Source: Streptomyces sp. SCL15-4
GTDB taxonomy: Bacteria; Actinomycetota; Actinomycetes; Streptomycetales; Streptomycetaceae
Direction: 5' to 3'
Assembly: GCF_033366695.1 (NCBI RefSeq)
Contig: NZ_JAOBTQ010000001.1
Coordinates: forward strand, 1,302,001 to 1,366,000
DNA length: 64,000 nucleotides
The position numbers and the translations under genes are program-made. The notes beneath the pieces were generated by a model that had not been told where the DNA came from, ran no database searches, and saw only the letters and a list, made by a program, of their open reading frames with translations. Of the stretch, positions 38,416-47,346 are shown one piece after another; within the stretch, counting starts at the first letter, position 1; each line of letters begins with the position of its first letter.

Positions 38416-38948
38416 GTCACGTTCGCCTCCTCCAGCAGGCCCGCCCAGCCGGCCGCCAGCACCAGGACGCCGTGCTTGCCGCCGGCGTCGAGGCTCAGCG
38501 GCAGTGTCACCCGGGTCTGCTGGGCGGGCAGTTCCCCGGCGAGCACATGGGTGTCCTGGTCGGCGGAGACCAGCGCGACCACCTTGGCGGGCCTGGCCGG
38601 CGCGACCTGCACGGTGATGGTGAGCCCGTTCGGCGTCAGCGCGACACCGGCGCCGCCGGTCCAGGTGGCCAGGCGCGTCAGCGTGGGTCCGGGCCTGCCC
38701 TCGGGGTTCAGTTCGACTCCGAAGGCCAGAGGGTCGACGAGGGCCGCCGGCTCGTCGTCCACCACCGCCACGGCGAGGTTCCCGGCGTTCAGCGGCAGCG
38801 TCGCGACGCGGCCCTGGCCGACGGAGACGCGCATCGGCAGCGCGCGTCCGACGAGCGCGGCTACGTCGGCCGGCGCGCCGGCGCCGGTCAGGGCCAGCGC
38901 GCCCACCACATGGCCGGTGCCGGCCGTGTACACCACGGTGAGAGCCAT
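38412..38948 (-). CDS. CIS-operon protein of unknown function (178 residues)
   Basis: A 178-residue all-beta-looking protein starting ATG 38948, three bases after the upstream stop, and overlapping the tape-measure gene at its end. Alternating hydrophobic strands are seen: VVYTAGTGHVVGALAL, GRVATLPLNAGNLAVAVVDD and GVALTPNGLTITVQVAP, with no cysteine and no charged helix. It ends AAGWAGLLEEANVT. I do not recognise a family. Translational coupling with its neighbours shows that it belongs to the injection-system operon, and its position after three fibre-like genes suggests a fibre, baseplate-adaptor or chaperone role. Confidence 0.6.
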   Translation of the reverse strand: MALTVVYTAGTGHVVGALALTGAGAPADVAALVGRALPMRVSVGQGRVATLPLNAGNLAVAVVDDEPAALVDPLAFGVELNPEGRPGPTLTRLATWTGGAGVALTPNGLTITVQVAPARPAKVVALVSADQDTHVLAGELPAQQTRVTLPLSLDAGGKHGVLVLAAGWAGLLEEANVT

Positions 38949-38950
38949 CG

Positions 38951-40084
38951 TCAGCCACCTCCGTTCGTCGCCACGACCGTCGCCAGGACGAGGAAGTCGA
39001 CGGCCCCGGGCCGTTCGACGACCTTGGCCGTGGCGATGTCGCACGCACGCGTCCGGCACCTGACCCGCCGGTCGCCGTCCACGGCGGCCTCCACGGCGCC
39101 GACCAGCGTGGATCGGGTGTCGGTCGGCGGTATGCGCGCGGTGAGGTGCACATGAATCACGACCCGGCCGTCGGCGATCTGTTCCGGGGTGATGCCGGAC
39201 GGCAGCGGGAGCAGCATTCCGTCGGTGGCCGTCCCGGATGCCACCAGGGTGCTGCCGACCGGCATCCGGCCGCTGAAGCTGCCCTCGATGGCGAGGTTGC
39301 CGTTGGCCGCGAGGGTCATCAGCGGGGCGACCGTGCCGCTGCCCTGGTACAGGCCGAAGACCAGGCTCGGCCGGTCTCCTCCGGACAGCACGAGGGCGGG
39401 CTCGCCCTCCTGGGCGGCCGGGCCGGTGCGCAGGGTCAGCGCGCCCGAGGAGGCCGAGACGGTGTCCGCGCGGACGCCGGCGAAGCGCACCCCGACTCCG
39501 CGCGCCTTGGTCTCCACCCCGCTGAAGTGGCCGTCCGTCCAGCGGACGTAGCCGAGCAGGACGAGCCAGCGGACGGGCGGATCGGCCGGCGGGGTGCCGG
39601 TCGCGGGCGGGCGCTGCTCGTCGGCCAGCCGCTCGTCGCCGAGGCGCCCGAAGAGGATCTGGTACGACTCCTCCACGCGCGTCGGGGTCGCGCCGCCGGC
39701 GCACGAGAGGGGCCCGGGTACCCGGGCGGGCTCCCGGTCGGCCGCGGTGAGGAAGACCGGGTAGGGCTCGTCCGTCGGCTGGTCCGCCCCGTTGACCTCC
39801 TCGAAGTCGCTCTCGCGCAGCACGACCGGCTCGGTGAGGACCACCTCGCGGCCGGTGCCGTCGACCGCGATGCCCGGTGCCACGCTCACCTCGGTGTAGC
39901 GGGCGTTGGTGAGCGGGTCGGTGCGGCCGCCGGTGACCAGGCCGAGCCCCTCGGCGATGCCCCAGTCGTGCAGATGACGCGCGTGCCGGGTGGCCGTGCC
40001 GCGCGCGTACTCGACCGTGGCCGACAGGTCCGCGGCGGCCAGGACCTGGCCCTCGTGGAAGGCGGGGCGCAGCGGGCCCGTCAT
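38951..40084 (-). CDS. CIS fibre/baseplate-like protein, third member of the FxGQxL trio
   Basis: A 377-residue protein overlapping the upstream gene by ATGA. The N-terminus reads RPAFHEGQVLAAADLSATVE and then LHDWGIAEGLGLV, the same layout as its two upstream neighbours (F-x-x-GQ-x-L-x3-D-L ... G-x-x-GL). The body continues with a beta domain typical of tail accessory proteins (VSVAPGIAVDGTGREVVL, YVRWTDGHFSG) and a repeated-strand region, ALTLRTGP...LMTLAANGNLAIEGSF, similar to phage tail-fibre shafts. The C-terminal LPLPSGITPEQIADGRVVIHVHL may be the tip domain. I infer an external fibre or baseplate spacer; no binding partner can be read. Confidence 0.6.
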   Translation of the reverse strand: MTGPLRPAFHEGQVLAAADLSATVEYARGTATRHARHLHDWGIAEGLGLVTGGRTDPLTNARYTEVSVAPGIAVDGTGREVVLTEPVVLRESDFEEVNGADQPTDEPYPVFLTAADREPARVPGPLSCAGGATPTRVEESYQILFGRLGDERLADEQRPPATGTPPADPPVRWLVLLGYVRWTDGHFSGVETKARGVGVRFAGVRADTVSASSGALTLRTGPAAQEGEPALVLSGGDRPSLVFGLYQGSGTVAPLMTLAANGNLAIEGSFSGRMPVGSTLVASGTATDGMLLPLPSGITPEQIADGRVVIHVHLTARIPPTDTRSTLVGAVEAAVDGDRRVRCRTRACDIATAKVVERPGAVDFLVLATVVATNGGG

Positions 40085-42072
40085 GGTGTCTCCCCGGACT
40101 TCGGGCTGCGGGAGGGGCGGGTGCGCTTGGCCGGCGGCTTGGCGGGCCCTTCCTGGGCCGGCGACTCGCCGGACGGCTCGCCGGCGCCGCCCTCCAGCTG
40201 CGCGAGGCGGGACCCGAGGTCCTCCGGAAGCCGCTCGCTGAGCCGGCCGACCTGTGCCTGCGCGCTGCCCAGCCGGGCGCCGAGGCCGGACACGGCCGCC
40301 GTCAGCTCGGCCACCCGGGTGCGCAGTGCGGCCAGCTCCTGGATGCTGTCGGTGACTTCACTGGGTGTGGTGTAGACCTGTTCGTGCAGTGCCTTGGGCG
40401 GTGTCTCGCCGGGTGCCGGGGTGAGCAGCAGGGACACCATCTCCTCCAGGTCACCGGTGCGCGGCCAGTCGCCGAGCAGACCCTCCGCGTAGGGACGCGC
40501 GATGTCGCCCTGCGGCGGGAGCGCCGGCTGCCCGGCACGCGGGCGGGGGGCGGCGCACACCCGCTCGGCCAGTTCGCGAAGCCGGTAGAGCTTGGGCAGC
40601 CACTCGCCGTACGCCCCTCCGCCCGGCAGCACCTGCTCGCGCGTCCCGGAGCACACCCGTACGACGTCGCAGCCGTCCAGCTCCAGCCGGGCGAGGAGCA
40701 CGTCGGTGTCGGTGCAGTCGCCGCACGGCGGGTTGAGTGTGGCGCACGCCGCGTCGGTCAGGAAGCGGCGCAGCGCGAGCGTGAGTGCGCCCGCCGCCTC
40801 GGCGATCTGCTGTGCCTCGGCGATGGTCGCCCTCTCCACGCTGTCCGGCGGCGGGGCCGGCAGCGGCGGCGGTACGTCGACGGCGGCGACCTCCGCGCGC
40901 AGCCGGCAGTCACCGGTCTCGCCGGCCTGGTCCAGGCGGGCGAGCAGCCACTGCCTGATCAGGCCGAGGTCCGCGCGGAACGCCACCCGCAGCGCATGGC
41001 TCAGCGGTGTTCCCTGGGCCACCATGCGCACTTCCAGCGGCGCGTCCGCGTCGTCCCGGCCGGGCACCACCCGGGCCGCGGTCTCGGTGACGACCGCTCC
41101 GGCGAGGGCGCGGTGCAGCGGGTCCGGCCAGGCCGCTTCCGCGTCGGCTTCGCGGAGCCGGCCGCAGGCCGTGCCCAGGACGCCGCGGGCCTCCTGGACG
41201 GTGGCGAGGTCCGGGTACTGCGCCTTGAGCCGCTCTTGTCCGGCGGCGTCGTAGGTGTCGTAGCGGGCCACGCCGGCGGCGAGCGCGCGGACGTGCTCGG
41301 TCATCTCGCGGGCGGCCGGCGGTGGCGGCGGCCCCTCGCCGTCCGCGTTGCGGCGCAGCCAGGCCAGGGAGGCGGCGTACCGCCCGGCGTCGGCCGCGTC
41401 GAAGCGGAACGTCCGGCCGGTGCCGGCCGAGGCGGTGGACAGCGCGTCGCGGTAGTACTCCAGGCGCCGGTCCCGGGTGCGGGCGCGGTCGGCCCGGGCC
41501 AGATCGCCGATGCTCGCGAGCAGCCGGGTGCCGGGGTTGTGGCGGTGGTCCTCGAAGTCGTCGCACTTCACGACGAAGCGGAACCCCTCCTGTATCCGGG
41601 AGGGCACGCAGCCCGGCGAGGGGCAGGGCTCCTCGGTGGCGTACGGCGCCACCGGTTCGACGGGCGTCTCGTGGTAGCGCACATAGAGGCCGTAGCGGCG
41701 GCCGCCCTCGTCGTCGCAGTCCTCCCCGCAGTCCACACCGAGGGCGCTGATCCGCTGCTCCCGCACCATGGCCCGTACGTCGACCTGTTCGGTGCAGGGC
41801 ACCACGATGTCGTTGCCCGCGCAGTCGAGCGCGTGTCCGGGGTGGACCGCCACGGTGCCGCCGCCGCAAGGAGCGCAGGTGACGCCGAGGCCGCAGACGA
41901 CCCCCGGTCCGTACAGCGACCGGTTGTGCAGCCTGCCCTTCGCGGTCATGTAGTCCACCAGCAGGCCGAGGTCGTCCTCGGTGAGCAGCTGGCCCGCGAA
42001 GAAGCGCGGCCGTACGAAGGCGGAGGTCCGGGTGGCGTCACCCCCGCAGCCGCATCCGCAGTCTGTTCGCAT
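40081..42072 (-). CDS. CIS fibre/baseplate-like protein, second member of the FxGQxL trio
   Basis: A 663-residue protein starting ATG 42072 after AAGGAG, two bases past the preceding gene. The first residues are a Cys/Gly cluster (CGCGCGG), followed by RPRFFAGQLLTEDDLGLLVD and RSLYGPGVVCGLGVTCAPCG, which match the other two trio members. It is rich in cysteine in pairs (CGEDCDD, CPSPGC, CGDCTD), unusual for a cytoplasmically made particle protein, and could bind metal. The centre is helical. The C-terminal 120 residues are coiled coil (LRTRVAELTAAVSGLGARL, VGRLSERL) and a basic tail. The coiled coil suggests trimerisation, as in fibres. Confidence 0.65.
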   Translation of the reverse strand: MRTDCGCGCGGDATRTSAFVRPRFFAGQLLTEDDLGLLVDYMTAKGRLHNRSLYGPGVVCGLGVTCAPCGGGTVAVHPGHALDCAGNDIVVPCTEQVDVRAMVREQRISALGVDCGEDCDDEGGRRYGLYVRYHETPVEPVAPYATEEPCPSPGCVPSRIQEGFRFVVKCDDFEDHRHNPGTRLLASIGDLARADRARTRDRRLEYYRDALSTASAGTGRTFRFDAADAGRYAASLAWLRRNADGEGPPPPPAAREMTEHVRALAAGVARYDTYDAAGQERLKAQYPDLATVQEARGVLGTACGRLREADAEAAWPDPLHRALAGAVVTETAARVVPGRDDADAPLEVRMVAQGTPLSHALRVAFRADLGLIRQWLLARLDQAGETGDCRLRAEVAAVDVPPPLPAPPPDSVERATIAEAQQIAEAAGALTLALRRFLTDAACATLNPPCGDCTDTDVLLARLELDGCDVVRVCSGTREQVLPGGGAYGEWLPKLYRLRELAERVCAAPRPRAGQPALPPQGDIARPYAEGLLGDWPRTGDLEEMVSLLLTPAPGETPPKALHEQVYTTPSEVTDSIQELAALRTRVAELTAAVSGLGARLGSAQAQVGRLSERLPEDLGSRLAQLEGGAGEPSGESPAQEGPAKPPAKRTRPSRSPKSGETP

Positions 42073-42074
42073 GA

Positions 42075-43325
42075 TCAGCGCTCCTTAACGAAGAACCAGC
42101 TCTCGAAGACGTCCCCGCCCGCCCCGGTTCCGGACGTCCAGGGACCGATGCCGGACGGCGGCAGTCCGCAGCCCGCGCGCGCCGCCGCCGGCGTGTCCGT
42201 ACCGGTGCCGATGGCCGGTACGCGTCCGCCGACGTGGGTGCCGTCGACCGGCCGGCAGCAGCGGTCCAGGAGGAAGGCCGCGCGGACGGTGATCAGCACG
42301 CGGTCGCCGTCCTGGAGCGTCTCGCGCGTGGTCTGGCGGTAGCGGAACTCCTCGGTGAACTCGCCGCAGGCGGCGTCGGGTTCGGTGAAGGTGCCGCCCA
42401 TGTACCAGGTGGAGGCGTTGCGGCCGCTGCCGCCCTCGACGACCTGGAGCTCCACCACGCCCGGTCGCAGCGAGTCGGTGCGCACGCCCGCGGAGAACCG
42501 CACCAGGAGCCCGCCGTCCTCGTCCTGGGTGCCGAGGAGGGCCTTGGCCTCGTCGATGGTGTAGGTGTGACCGTGAATCCAGTTGACACCGGTGATGACC
42601 GTGGGCAGGTGGCGGCCGAACGGGCGGCGCACGTTCATGTGGATCTGGTCCCGGCGCACCGGCCGGTGCGCGTCCGCGCGGTCGATCCTGGCCAGCCAGA
42701 GCGTGGTGTGCGCGCCGCGGGAGCAGCAGGTGTCGCAGCGCTCGTCCACCGGCGGCTCGCAGCCGGTGACGACCACCTTGTGGCACTCCTCCGTCCAGCC
42801 GAACTCGCAGTCGGCGGTGTCCGCGCACGCGTCGTTGTAGACGGCGCGGGTGGGCTCGACGGGCCGCTCGGCGTAACGGATGCCGATCCAGACCGTGTCG
42901 GTGTCGCGCTCACCGGGGGGCAGCGCCTTCCACAGGTCGATGTCGCAACCGCCCCGCACCACGACCTCGTTGCCGTCGCAGTCCACGGCGAGACCGGAGG
43001 TGAGGCGCACTTTGGCCCGGTGCCGGCCGTGCTCGGCCGCGGTGTGCTCATCGGTGTGCTCATCGGTCACGGCCGTCCCGCCGGCCTCCGTGTGCCCGTC
43101 GTCGCCGTCCGCGCAGTCGTCGTGCCCCGGCACCGGTTCCACGAACAGGCCGCACACCACGCCGTAGCCGAGCAGGCAGCGCATGCGCAGCCTCAGCCTC
43201 TCGCGGTAGTACTCCTGTTCCCGCTGGAAGTCCCGGGCGCCGAGCATCTGGCCGTGGAAGTACCGCAGCCTGCGCAGCGGCGGCGCGTCGAACTCCGCCG
43301 TCCCCGGTGTACCTGTCTCCGTCAT
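42075..43325 (-). CDS. CIS fibre/baseplate-like protein, first member of the FxGQxL trio
   Basis: A 416-residue protein starting ATG 43325 after AGAGGA. The N-terminal block RYFHGQMLGARDFQREQEYY and then LLGYGVVCGLFVEPV defines the motif shared with the next two genes. Further on come SGLAVDCDGNEVVVRGGCD, a TVWIGIRYAERPVEP strand and several Cys-rich loops (CDTCCS, CADTADC, RCCRPV), so it may be metal-bound or disulphide-linked after release. A His/Glu/Asp-rich stretch at about 78-100 (DEHTDEHT) is notable. The same N-terminal pattern is common near baseplate genes of contractile systems. I infer an accessory baseplate or fibre subunit. Confidence 0.65.
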   Translation of the reverse strand: MTETGTPGTAEFDAPPLRRLRYFHGQMLGARDFQREQEYYRERLRLRMRCLLGYGVVCGLFVEPVPGHDDCADGDDGHTEAGGTAVTDEHTDEHTAAEHGRHRAKVRLTSGLAVDCDGNEVVVRGGCDIDLWKALPPGERDTDTVWIGIRYAERPVEPTRAVYNDACADTADCEFGWTEECHKVVVTGCEPPVDERCDTCCSRGAHTTLWLARIDRADAHRPVRRDQIHMNVRRPFGRHLPTVITGVNWIHGHTYTIDEAKALLGTQDEDGGLLVRFSAGVRTDSLRPGVVELQVVEGGSGRNASTWYMGGTFTEPDAACGEFTEEFRYRQTTRETLQDGDRVLITVRAAFLLDRCCRPVDGTHVGGRVPAIGTGTDTPAAARAGCGLPPSGIGPWTSGTGAGGDVFESWFFVKER

Positions 43326-43336
43326 CGTCCGTCCTC

Positions 43337-45310
43337 TCACGACACTCGCGTATGCACACCGACGGCGGAGACGACTCCCACTCCCACCCCTCGGCGCGGT
43401 CCTCTGGGGCCCGGTCCGAGCACCCCGTCGCGGTTCAGCCTCAGCGGGCTGTCGCCGCCGAGCACGGGCGGCGGCAGCGGGACGAACGCGGTGTCCACGC
43501 CGACCGTGGACCGGGAGCCGACCACGAAGCCGGTGCCGCCGGTCCGTACCGATGCCACCGTGTGCGCGGGCGCCTGGCGCTCCACCAGCCGTCGCAGCGC
43601 CCGGGTGTCCGCCGGCCCGGCGGGCAGCAGCACCCGGAACCGGTGCGCGTGCGCGGTCAGCGGATCGCTGTCGGGCGCCCCGAACGCGCGCAGCGGCGCG
43701 GCGCCCAGTGCCGAGCCGCCGACCCGGAAGCGGCTCGCCGAGCGCCCGAACAGCCGTACCGAGCCGAGTCCTTGGGCGTGCGCCGGCGGCGCGCACCCGA
43801 CGGCCGCGCGCAGTTGTGCCCAGCGGCGGTCCCCGGCCAGCTCGTCGATGACCGGGGTGACCCCGAAGACGATGCGCACCGCTTCCCGCAGCGCCCAGGG
43901 CGTGCCGCGGCGCCGGTACAGCTCCGGCGCCGCGGCGAGCAGCGCGCGCCGGGTCCGCGCGTCCCAGCCCGCCTCGAACGACAGGCCGAGCAGTCCGGCG
44001 AGCCACGGCAGCACCCGGTCCGGTACGCCGGCCGGGTCGAGGAGCGCCGGATACCGTTCGACGACCCGGTCGACCTCGGCGAGCGTGGCGTCGAACAGCG
44101 AGAGGAAGCGCTCGGTGAAGTCGTCGGCCGCGGGGTCCTGGCGGAAGGCGGGCGGCAGCAGGTCGGCGCTGGTGACCCGGGGGAAGTCCAGCCGGATGCG
44201 GCGCACGACCGGCGTAGCGCCGCCGTCGCCCGTGAGGCGCAGCCGCAGCCGCAGGAAGCGGCCGGGCGGCTGGTCGACGAGGAAGTCGGTGATCCCGGGG
44301 GCCGGTGTCTGCCAGTCGCTCTGCTCGTAGCGGCCGTCCTCGGTCACCACGATCCCGACGCCGACCGAGGTGCCGGCGGGCACCTCGGCGTCGACGCGCA
44401 CCCGGTGCCAGCGGCAGCGCGACTCACCGCTGTCGATCAGGGTGGTGAGGTACGAGCCGCCGGTCAGGTAGGTGTCGGTGCGCGGTGGCACGGGGTCCCG
44501 GGGCAGGCCCTGCCAGGTGTGGCAGTGGATCTCGGGCCCGTCGGGGCCCTTCTCGTCCAGGCGGAACCCGTCCTCGTCCGCCGAGGTGAGCGCGGACGGC
44601 GTCAGCGCTCCGGCCAGTTCGTCCAGGGTGGCGGTGCGAAAGGGCCGGCCGTGCCCGCCCCGGTGGACGCGCAGCCGGGTGCCGTCGTCGGCGAGCAGCC
44701 AGACCGTCCGGTCGTCCCCGACGCGCAGCCCGACGACCTCGCCCCGCACCCCGGTGCGCAGCACCCCTTTCCGGCCGCCCGCCGAGTCGAACCGGCGCAG
44801 GTCCGTACTGCCCCGCGTGGCGACCAGTACCTCGTCGCCGGGCCCCAGGGCGGCCCGGACGGGCCGCCGCACCCGGATCACGCCGGCGAGCTGATCGCCC
44901 TCGCGGCGCCATACGAGCACCCGGTCGGACTCCACCACGGCGAGGCGGTGTCCGCGCGCGGCGACGCAGACCGGCCGGCGCAGCAGGCCGGGGTCGCAGG
45001 CGGACGGCCATACGGGGCCGAAGGCGTCGCCGCACGCGCCGCGCCGGAGCAGCCGCCGCTCCGCGGGGACCAGCAGGTACCAGCCGCACGGCCCGCAGGC
45101 CGGTGCCAGGCGCGGGTCGGGGAACCACGGCAGGAGCTGCTTCCTGGTGGGTCCTTCCGGCGCGCCGCCACGGTAGGCGAGCCGGATGCCGGCGGGTTCG
45201 TCGAACCCGACGATGCCGGCCGTGCCCGGTTCGCTTCCGTCCGGGCTCCGGTCCCAGCCGACGTAGCCGTCCAGGAGGCGGAAGGTCGCGGGGTGTGGTG
45301 TGCACGTCAT
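43337..45310 (-). CDS. CIS tail protein (gpI/tail-protein-like baseplate component)
   Basis: A 657-residue protein overlapping the upstream baseplate gene by four bases. Its C-terminal third has the phage tail-protein-I layout: FTERFLSLFDATLAEVDRVV, LDPAGVPDRVLPWLAGLLG, SFEAGWDARTRRALLAAAPE and RRRGTPWALREAVRIVFG, which form the baseplate wedge-to-fibre connector. The N-terminal two thirds carry a beta-propeller-like part (VCVAARGHRLAVVESDRVLVW, VWLLADDGTRLRV), probably a side domain on the baseplate rim. The C-terminal tail is glycine- and valine-rich. Its location after two gpJ-like genes fits the baseplate order of these clusters. Confidence 0.75.
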   Translation of the reverse strand: MTCTPHPATFRLLDGYVGWDRSPDGSEPGTAGIVGFDEPAGIRLAYRGGAPEGPTRKQLLPWFPDPRLAPACGPCGWYLLVPAERRLLRRGACGDAFGPVWPSACDPGLLRRPVCVAARGHRLAVVESDRVLVWRREGDQLAGVIRVRRPVRAALGPGDEVLVATRGSTDLRRFDSAGGRKGVLRTGVRGEVVGLRVGDDRTVWLLADDGTRLRVHRGGHGRPFRTATLDELAGALTPSALTSADEDGFRLDEKGPDGPEIHCHTWQGLPRDPVPPRTDTYLTGGSYLTTLIDSGESRCRWHRVRVDAEVPAGTSVGVGIVVTEDGRYEQSDWQTPAPGITDFLVDQPPGRFLRLRLRLTGDGGATPVVRRIRLDFPRVTSADLLPPAFRQDPAADDFTERFLSLFDATLAEVDRVVERYPALLDPAGVPDRVLPWLAGLLGLSFEAGWDARTRRALLAAAPELYRRRGTPWALREAVRIVFGVTPVIDELAGDRRWAQLRAAVGCAPPAHAQGLGSVRLFGRSASRFRVGGSALGAAPLRAFGAPDSDPLTAHAHRFRVLLPAGPADTRALRRLVERQAPAHTVASVRTGGTGFVVGSRSTVGVDTAFVPLPPPVLGGDSPLRLNRDGVLGPGPRGPRRGVGVGVVSAVGVHTRVS

Positions 45311-47346
45311 GGCTGGTCTCCTACCGGGATCAGCAGCGGGCGCTCCGGCCAGACCAGGTCGTGCGGCCCGATCGCATGGTCGGTGCAGGGCGGCAGCCGC
45401 ACTCCGTCGACGGTGAGCGAGAGCCGGGCGACGGCCAGCACGCCGTCGGCCGCGAGGAGGCGCCGGACCAGCGCGGTGTGCCGCAGCGCGCCGCCGAACG
45501 GCCAGCCCGCGCCGTCCTCCCCGCCGCGCAGCGGGTCCAGATAGCCGCGCACCGCGTCGCCCGCCCTGGTCAGGACCGCGGCGCGGTCGAGGTCCGGGTC
45601 GAGGGCGACCCATGCCTCGACGGCGACCGTGCGGTACCGCACGGGCGCGGCGACCACGGTGACCCCGGCCGGGGCGGCCTCGCGGGTCAGGTGGTCGGCG
45701 ACGGCCCGCAGCGTGGCGGCGGTGGGAATGGGCGGCTGGGTGCCGTCCTCGCCCGGCGGCACGACGAGGACTCCCACGACGCCGGGGATCCGCGTTCCGG
45801 CGTAGTCGGGGTGCAGGCCGGGCACGCCGTGGGCGCGGGCCACGAAGGCGCCGGGTGCGCGGGTGGCCAGCAGGCCGTAGTCGGCCGGGGCCACGGCCCG
45901 GCCCCGGGCCCGCAGTTCGCCCACCCCCCGGCGCATCGCGTCGGCGTCGGGCTCGGCATCCGTGCCTCCGGAGGCCGGGAAGGGGTTGGCGACGCCGATG
46001 ACGTACGGCAGAGCGGTCACCACCGTGCTGACGGCGCCCGCGCGCACGGCTCCGGCGCTGCCGCCGCCCACGCGGTAGCGAACGGCGCGGACGTTGCGGA
46101 ATCCGGGCGGTACGGCCGCTCCGTGGACGCCGTCGCCGAAGGTCACCTCGCCGCTGTCGTGGTCGACGGTGAAGACCCGGTCGTCGGCGCCGTACCCGGC
46201 CAGGCTCTCCACCTCCCGCCAGCGGGAGGCGGGACCGGTCGTGGTGCCGAACACGTCGGCGCCGGGATCGTCGTCGACCTCGACGACCACGGTGCCGGCG
46301 AGGACGGGCCGCTGACTGAGGCTCATGCGGCGCCGGCCGCTCTCCCCGCTGTCCTCGATCGGCCGCAGCGGCTCGTCCCTGATGGTGCGGGCGGCCGTGG
46401 CGGCGACCATGTTCAGCCGCAGCCCCGACAGCACCGGCGCGGGCCCGCCGAAGGCGCCGTGCGCGATCCGCAGCCGCAGCCAGCGCAGCGGGGGCCTCGG
46501 CCGGGCGCCGGGCGGGCTGCCCGGCGCCCAGGAGCGCGGCACCCGCAGCTCGACGGTCCCGCTCGCCCGGAACCCGGCCGTCGAGTCGCGCACCAGCTCG
46601 GCGGGGACCAGCCGGGTGCCGTCCAGCACGTCCCAGCGCAGCAGGGGCGCGGGCGGCAGCGGCAGGGGCACCGGGCCGCCGGAGCCGGCGGGCGCGGGCG
46701 GGGCGGCGACCACCACGAAGCCCAGCGAGAGGTGCGGGTAGGGGGCGGCCGTCCCGGCGAGTCCGATCCACAGGCCGTTGCCGGGTTCCGGGTCCCGGCC
46801 GAACGGCGCGAAGGGACGGCTGGGCCCGGCCGGTCCGAGCGGCAGGGTCTCCAGCGTTCCGCCTTCCTGTACGGCGAGGGCGGCGAGGGTGGCCGGAGTG
46901 GCGTAGAGGTCCTGTTCGGTCTCGTACACCACCTGCCCGGCGGGGCCGGACGCCGCGCTCTGGAATCCGGCGGGTACCAGGACGGAGGTGCCGTCCGGCG
47001 GGTTCACGGTGAACTCCAGGAGGACGGCCGCCGCCCCGGCCGGGCGGCGTCGCACGCCGGCCTGCGCCAGGTGTTCGGCCAGCAGTTTCTCCGGCAGCCG
47101 GTTGACGCGCGTGAGGACGGGTTCGGTCTGGGTGCCGAAGAGGCGGACGAGCGCGACTCCGGCGTCCTGGCGGTCGGGGTCGGTCCAGTCCGGGGTGTAG
47201 CCCGCGATCCGGCCGCGCACCGCGGCCCGGACCGCCTCGCGGGTGGCGTCGGTCAGCTCGGGCTGGACGCCGGTCGGGCCCGGGCCGGCTACGAGCCGTC
47301 CCTCCTGGTCGCGCGCGGCCTTCTCCCACCACACGTCGCCGGTCAT
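45307..47346 (-). CDS. CIS baseplate protein, second gpJ-like (Afp12/Pvc12-like)
   Basis: A 679-residue baseplate protein, ATG 47346 overlapping the upstream gene by ATGA. It shows the baseplate J pattern twice in outline: an N-terminal LTDATREAVRAAVRGRIAGY with TPDWTDPDRQDAGVALVRLF, then the beta region with FTVDHDSGEVTFGDGVHGA (FGDG is the typical J signature), RAVRYRVGGGSAGAV, and a C-terminal half with APADYGLLATRAPGAFVARA and AVEAWVALDPDLDRAAVLT. It would form part of the wedge ring that triggers sheath contraction. Together with the next upstream gene it parallels the Pvc11 and Pvc12 pair. Confidence 0.85.
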   Translation of the reverse strand: MTGDVWWEKAARDQEGRLVAGPGPTGVQPELTDATREAVRAAVRGRIAGYTPDWTDPDRQDAGVALVRLFGTQTEPVLTRVNRLPEKLLAEHLAQAGVRRRPAGAAAVLLEFTVNPPDGTSVLVPAGFQSAASGPAGQVVYETEQDLYATPATLAALAVQEGGTLETLPLGPAGPSRPFAPFGRDPEPGNGLWIGLAGTAAPYPHLSLGFVVVAAPPAPAGSGGPVPLPLPPAPLLRWDVLDGTRLVPAELVRDSTAGFRASGTVELRVPRSWAPGSPPGARPRPPLRWLRLRIAHGAFGGPAPVLSGLRLNMVAATAARTIRDEPLRPIEDSGESGRRRMSLSQRPVLAGTVVVEVDDDPGADVFGTTTGPASRWREVESLAGYGADDRVFTVDHDSGEVTFGDGVHGAAVPPGFRNVRAVRYRVGGGSAGAVRAGAVSTVVTALPYVIGVANPFPASGGTDAEPDADAMRRGVGELRARGRAVAPADYGLLATRAPGAFVARAHGVPGLHPDYAGTRIPGVVGVLVVPPGEDGTQPPIPTAATLRAVADHLTREAAPAGVTVVAAPVRYRTVAVEAWVALDPDLDRAAVLTRAGDAVRGYLDPLRGGEDGAGWPFGGALRHTALVRRLLAADGVLAVARLSLTVDGVRLPPCTDHAIGPHDLVWPERPLLIPVGDQP

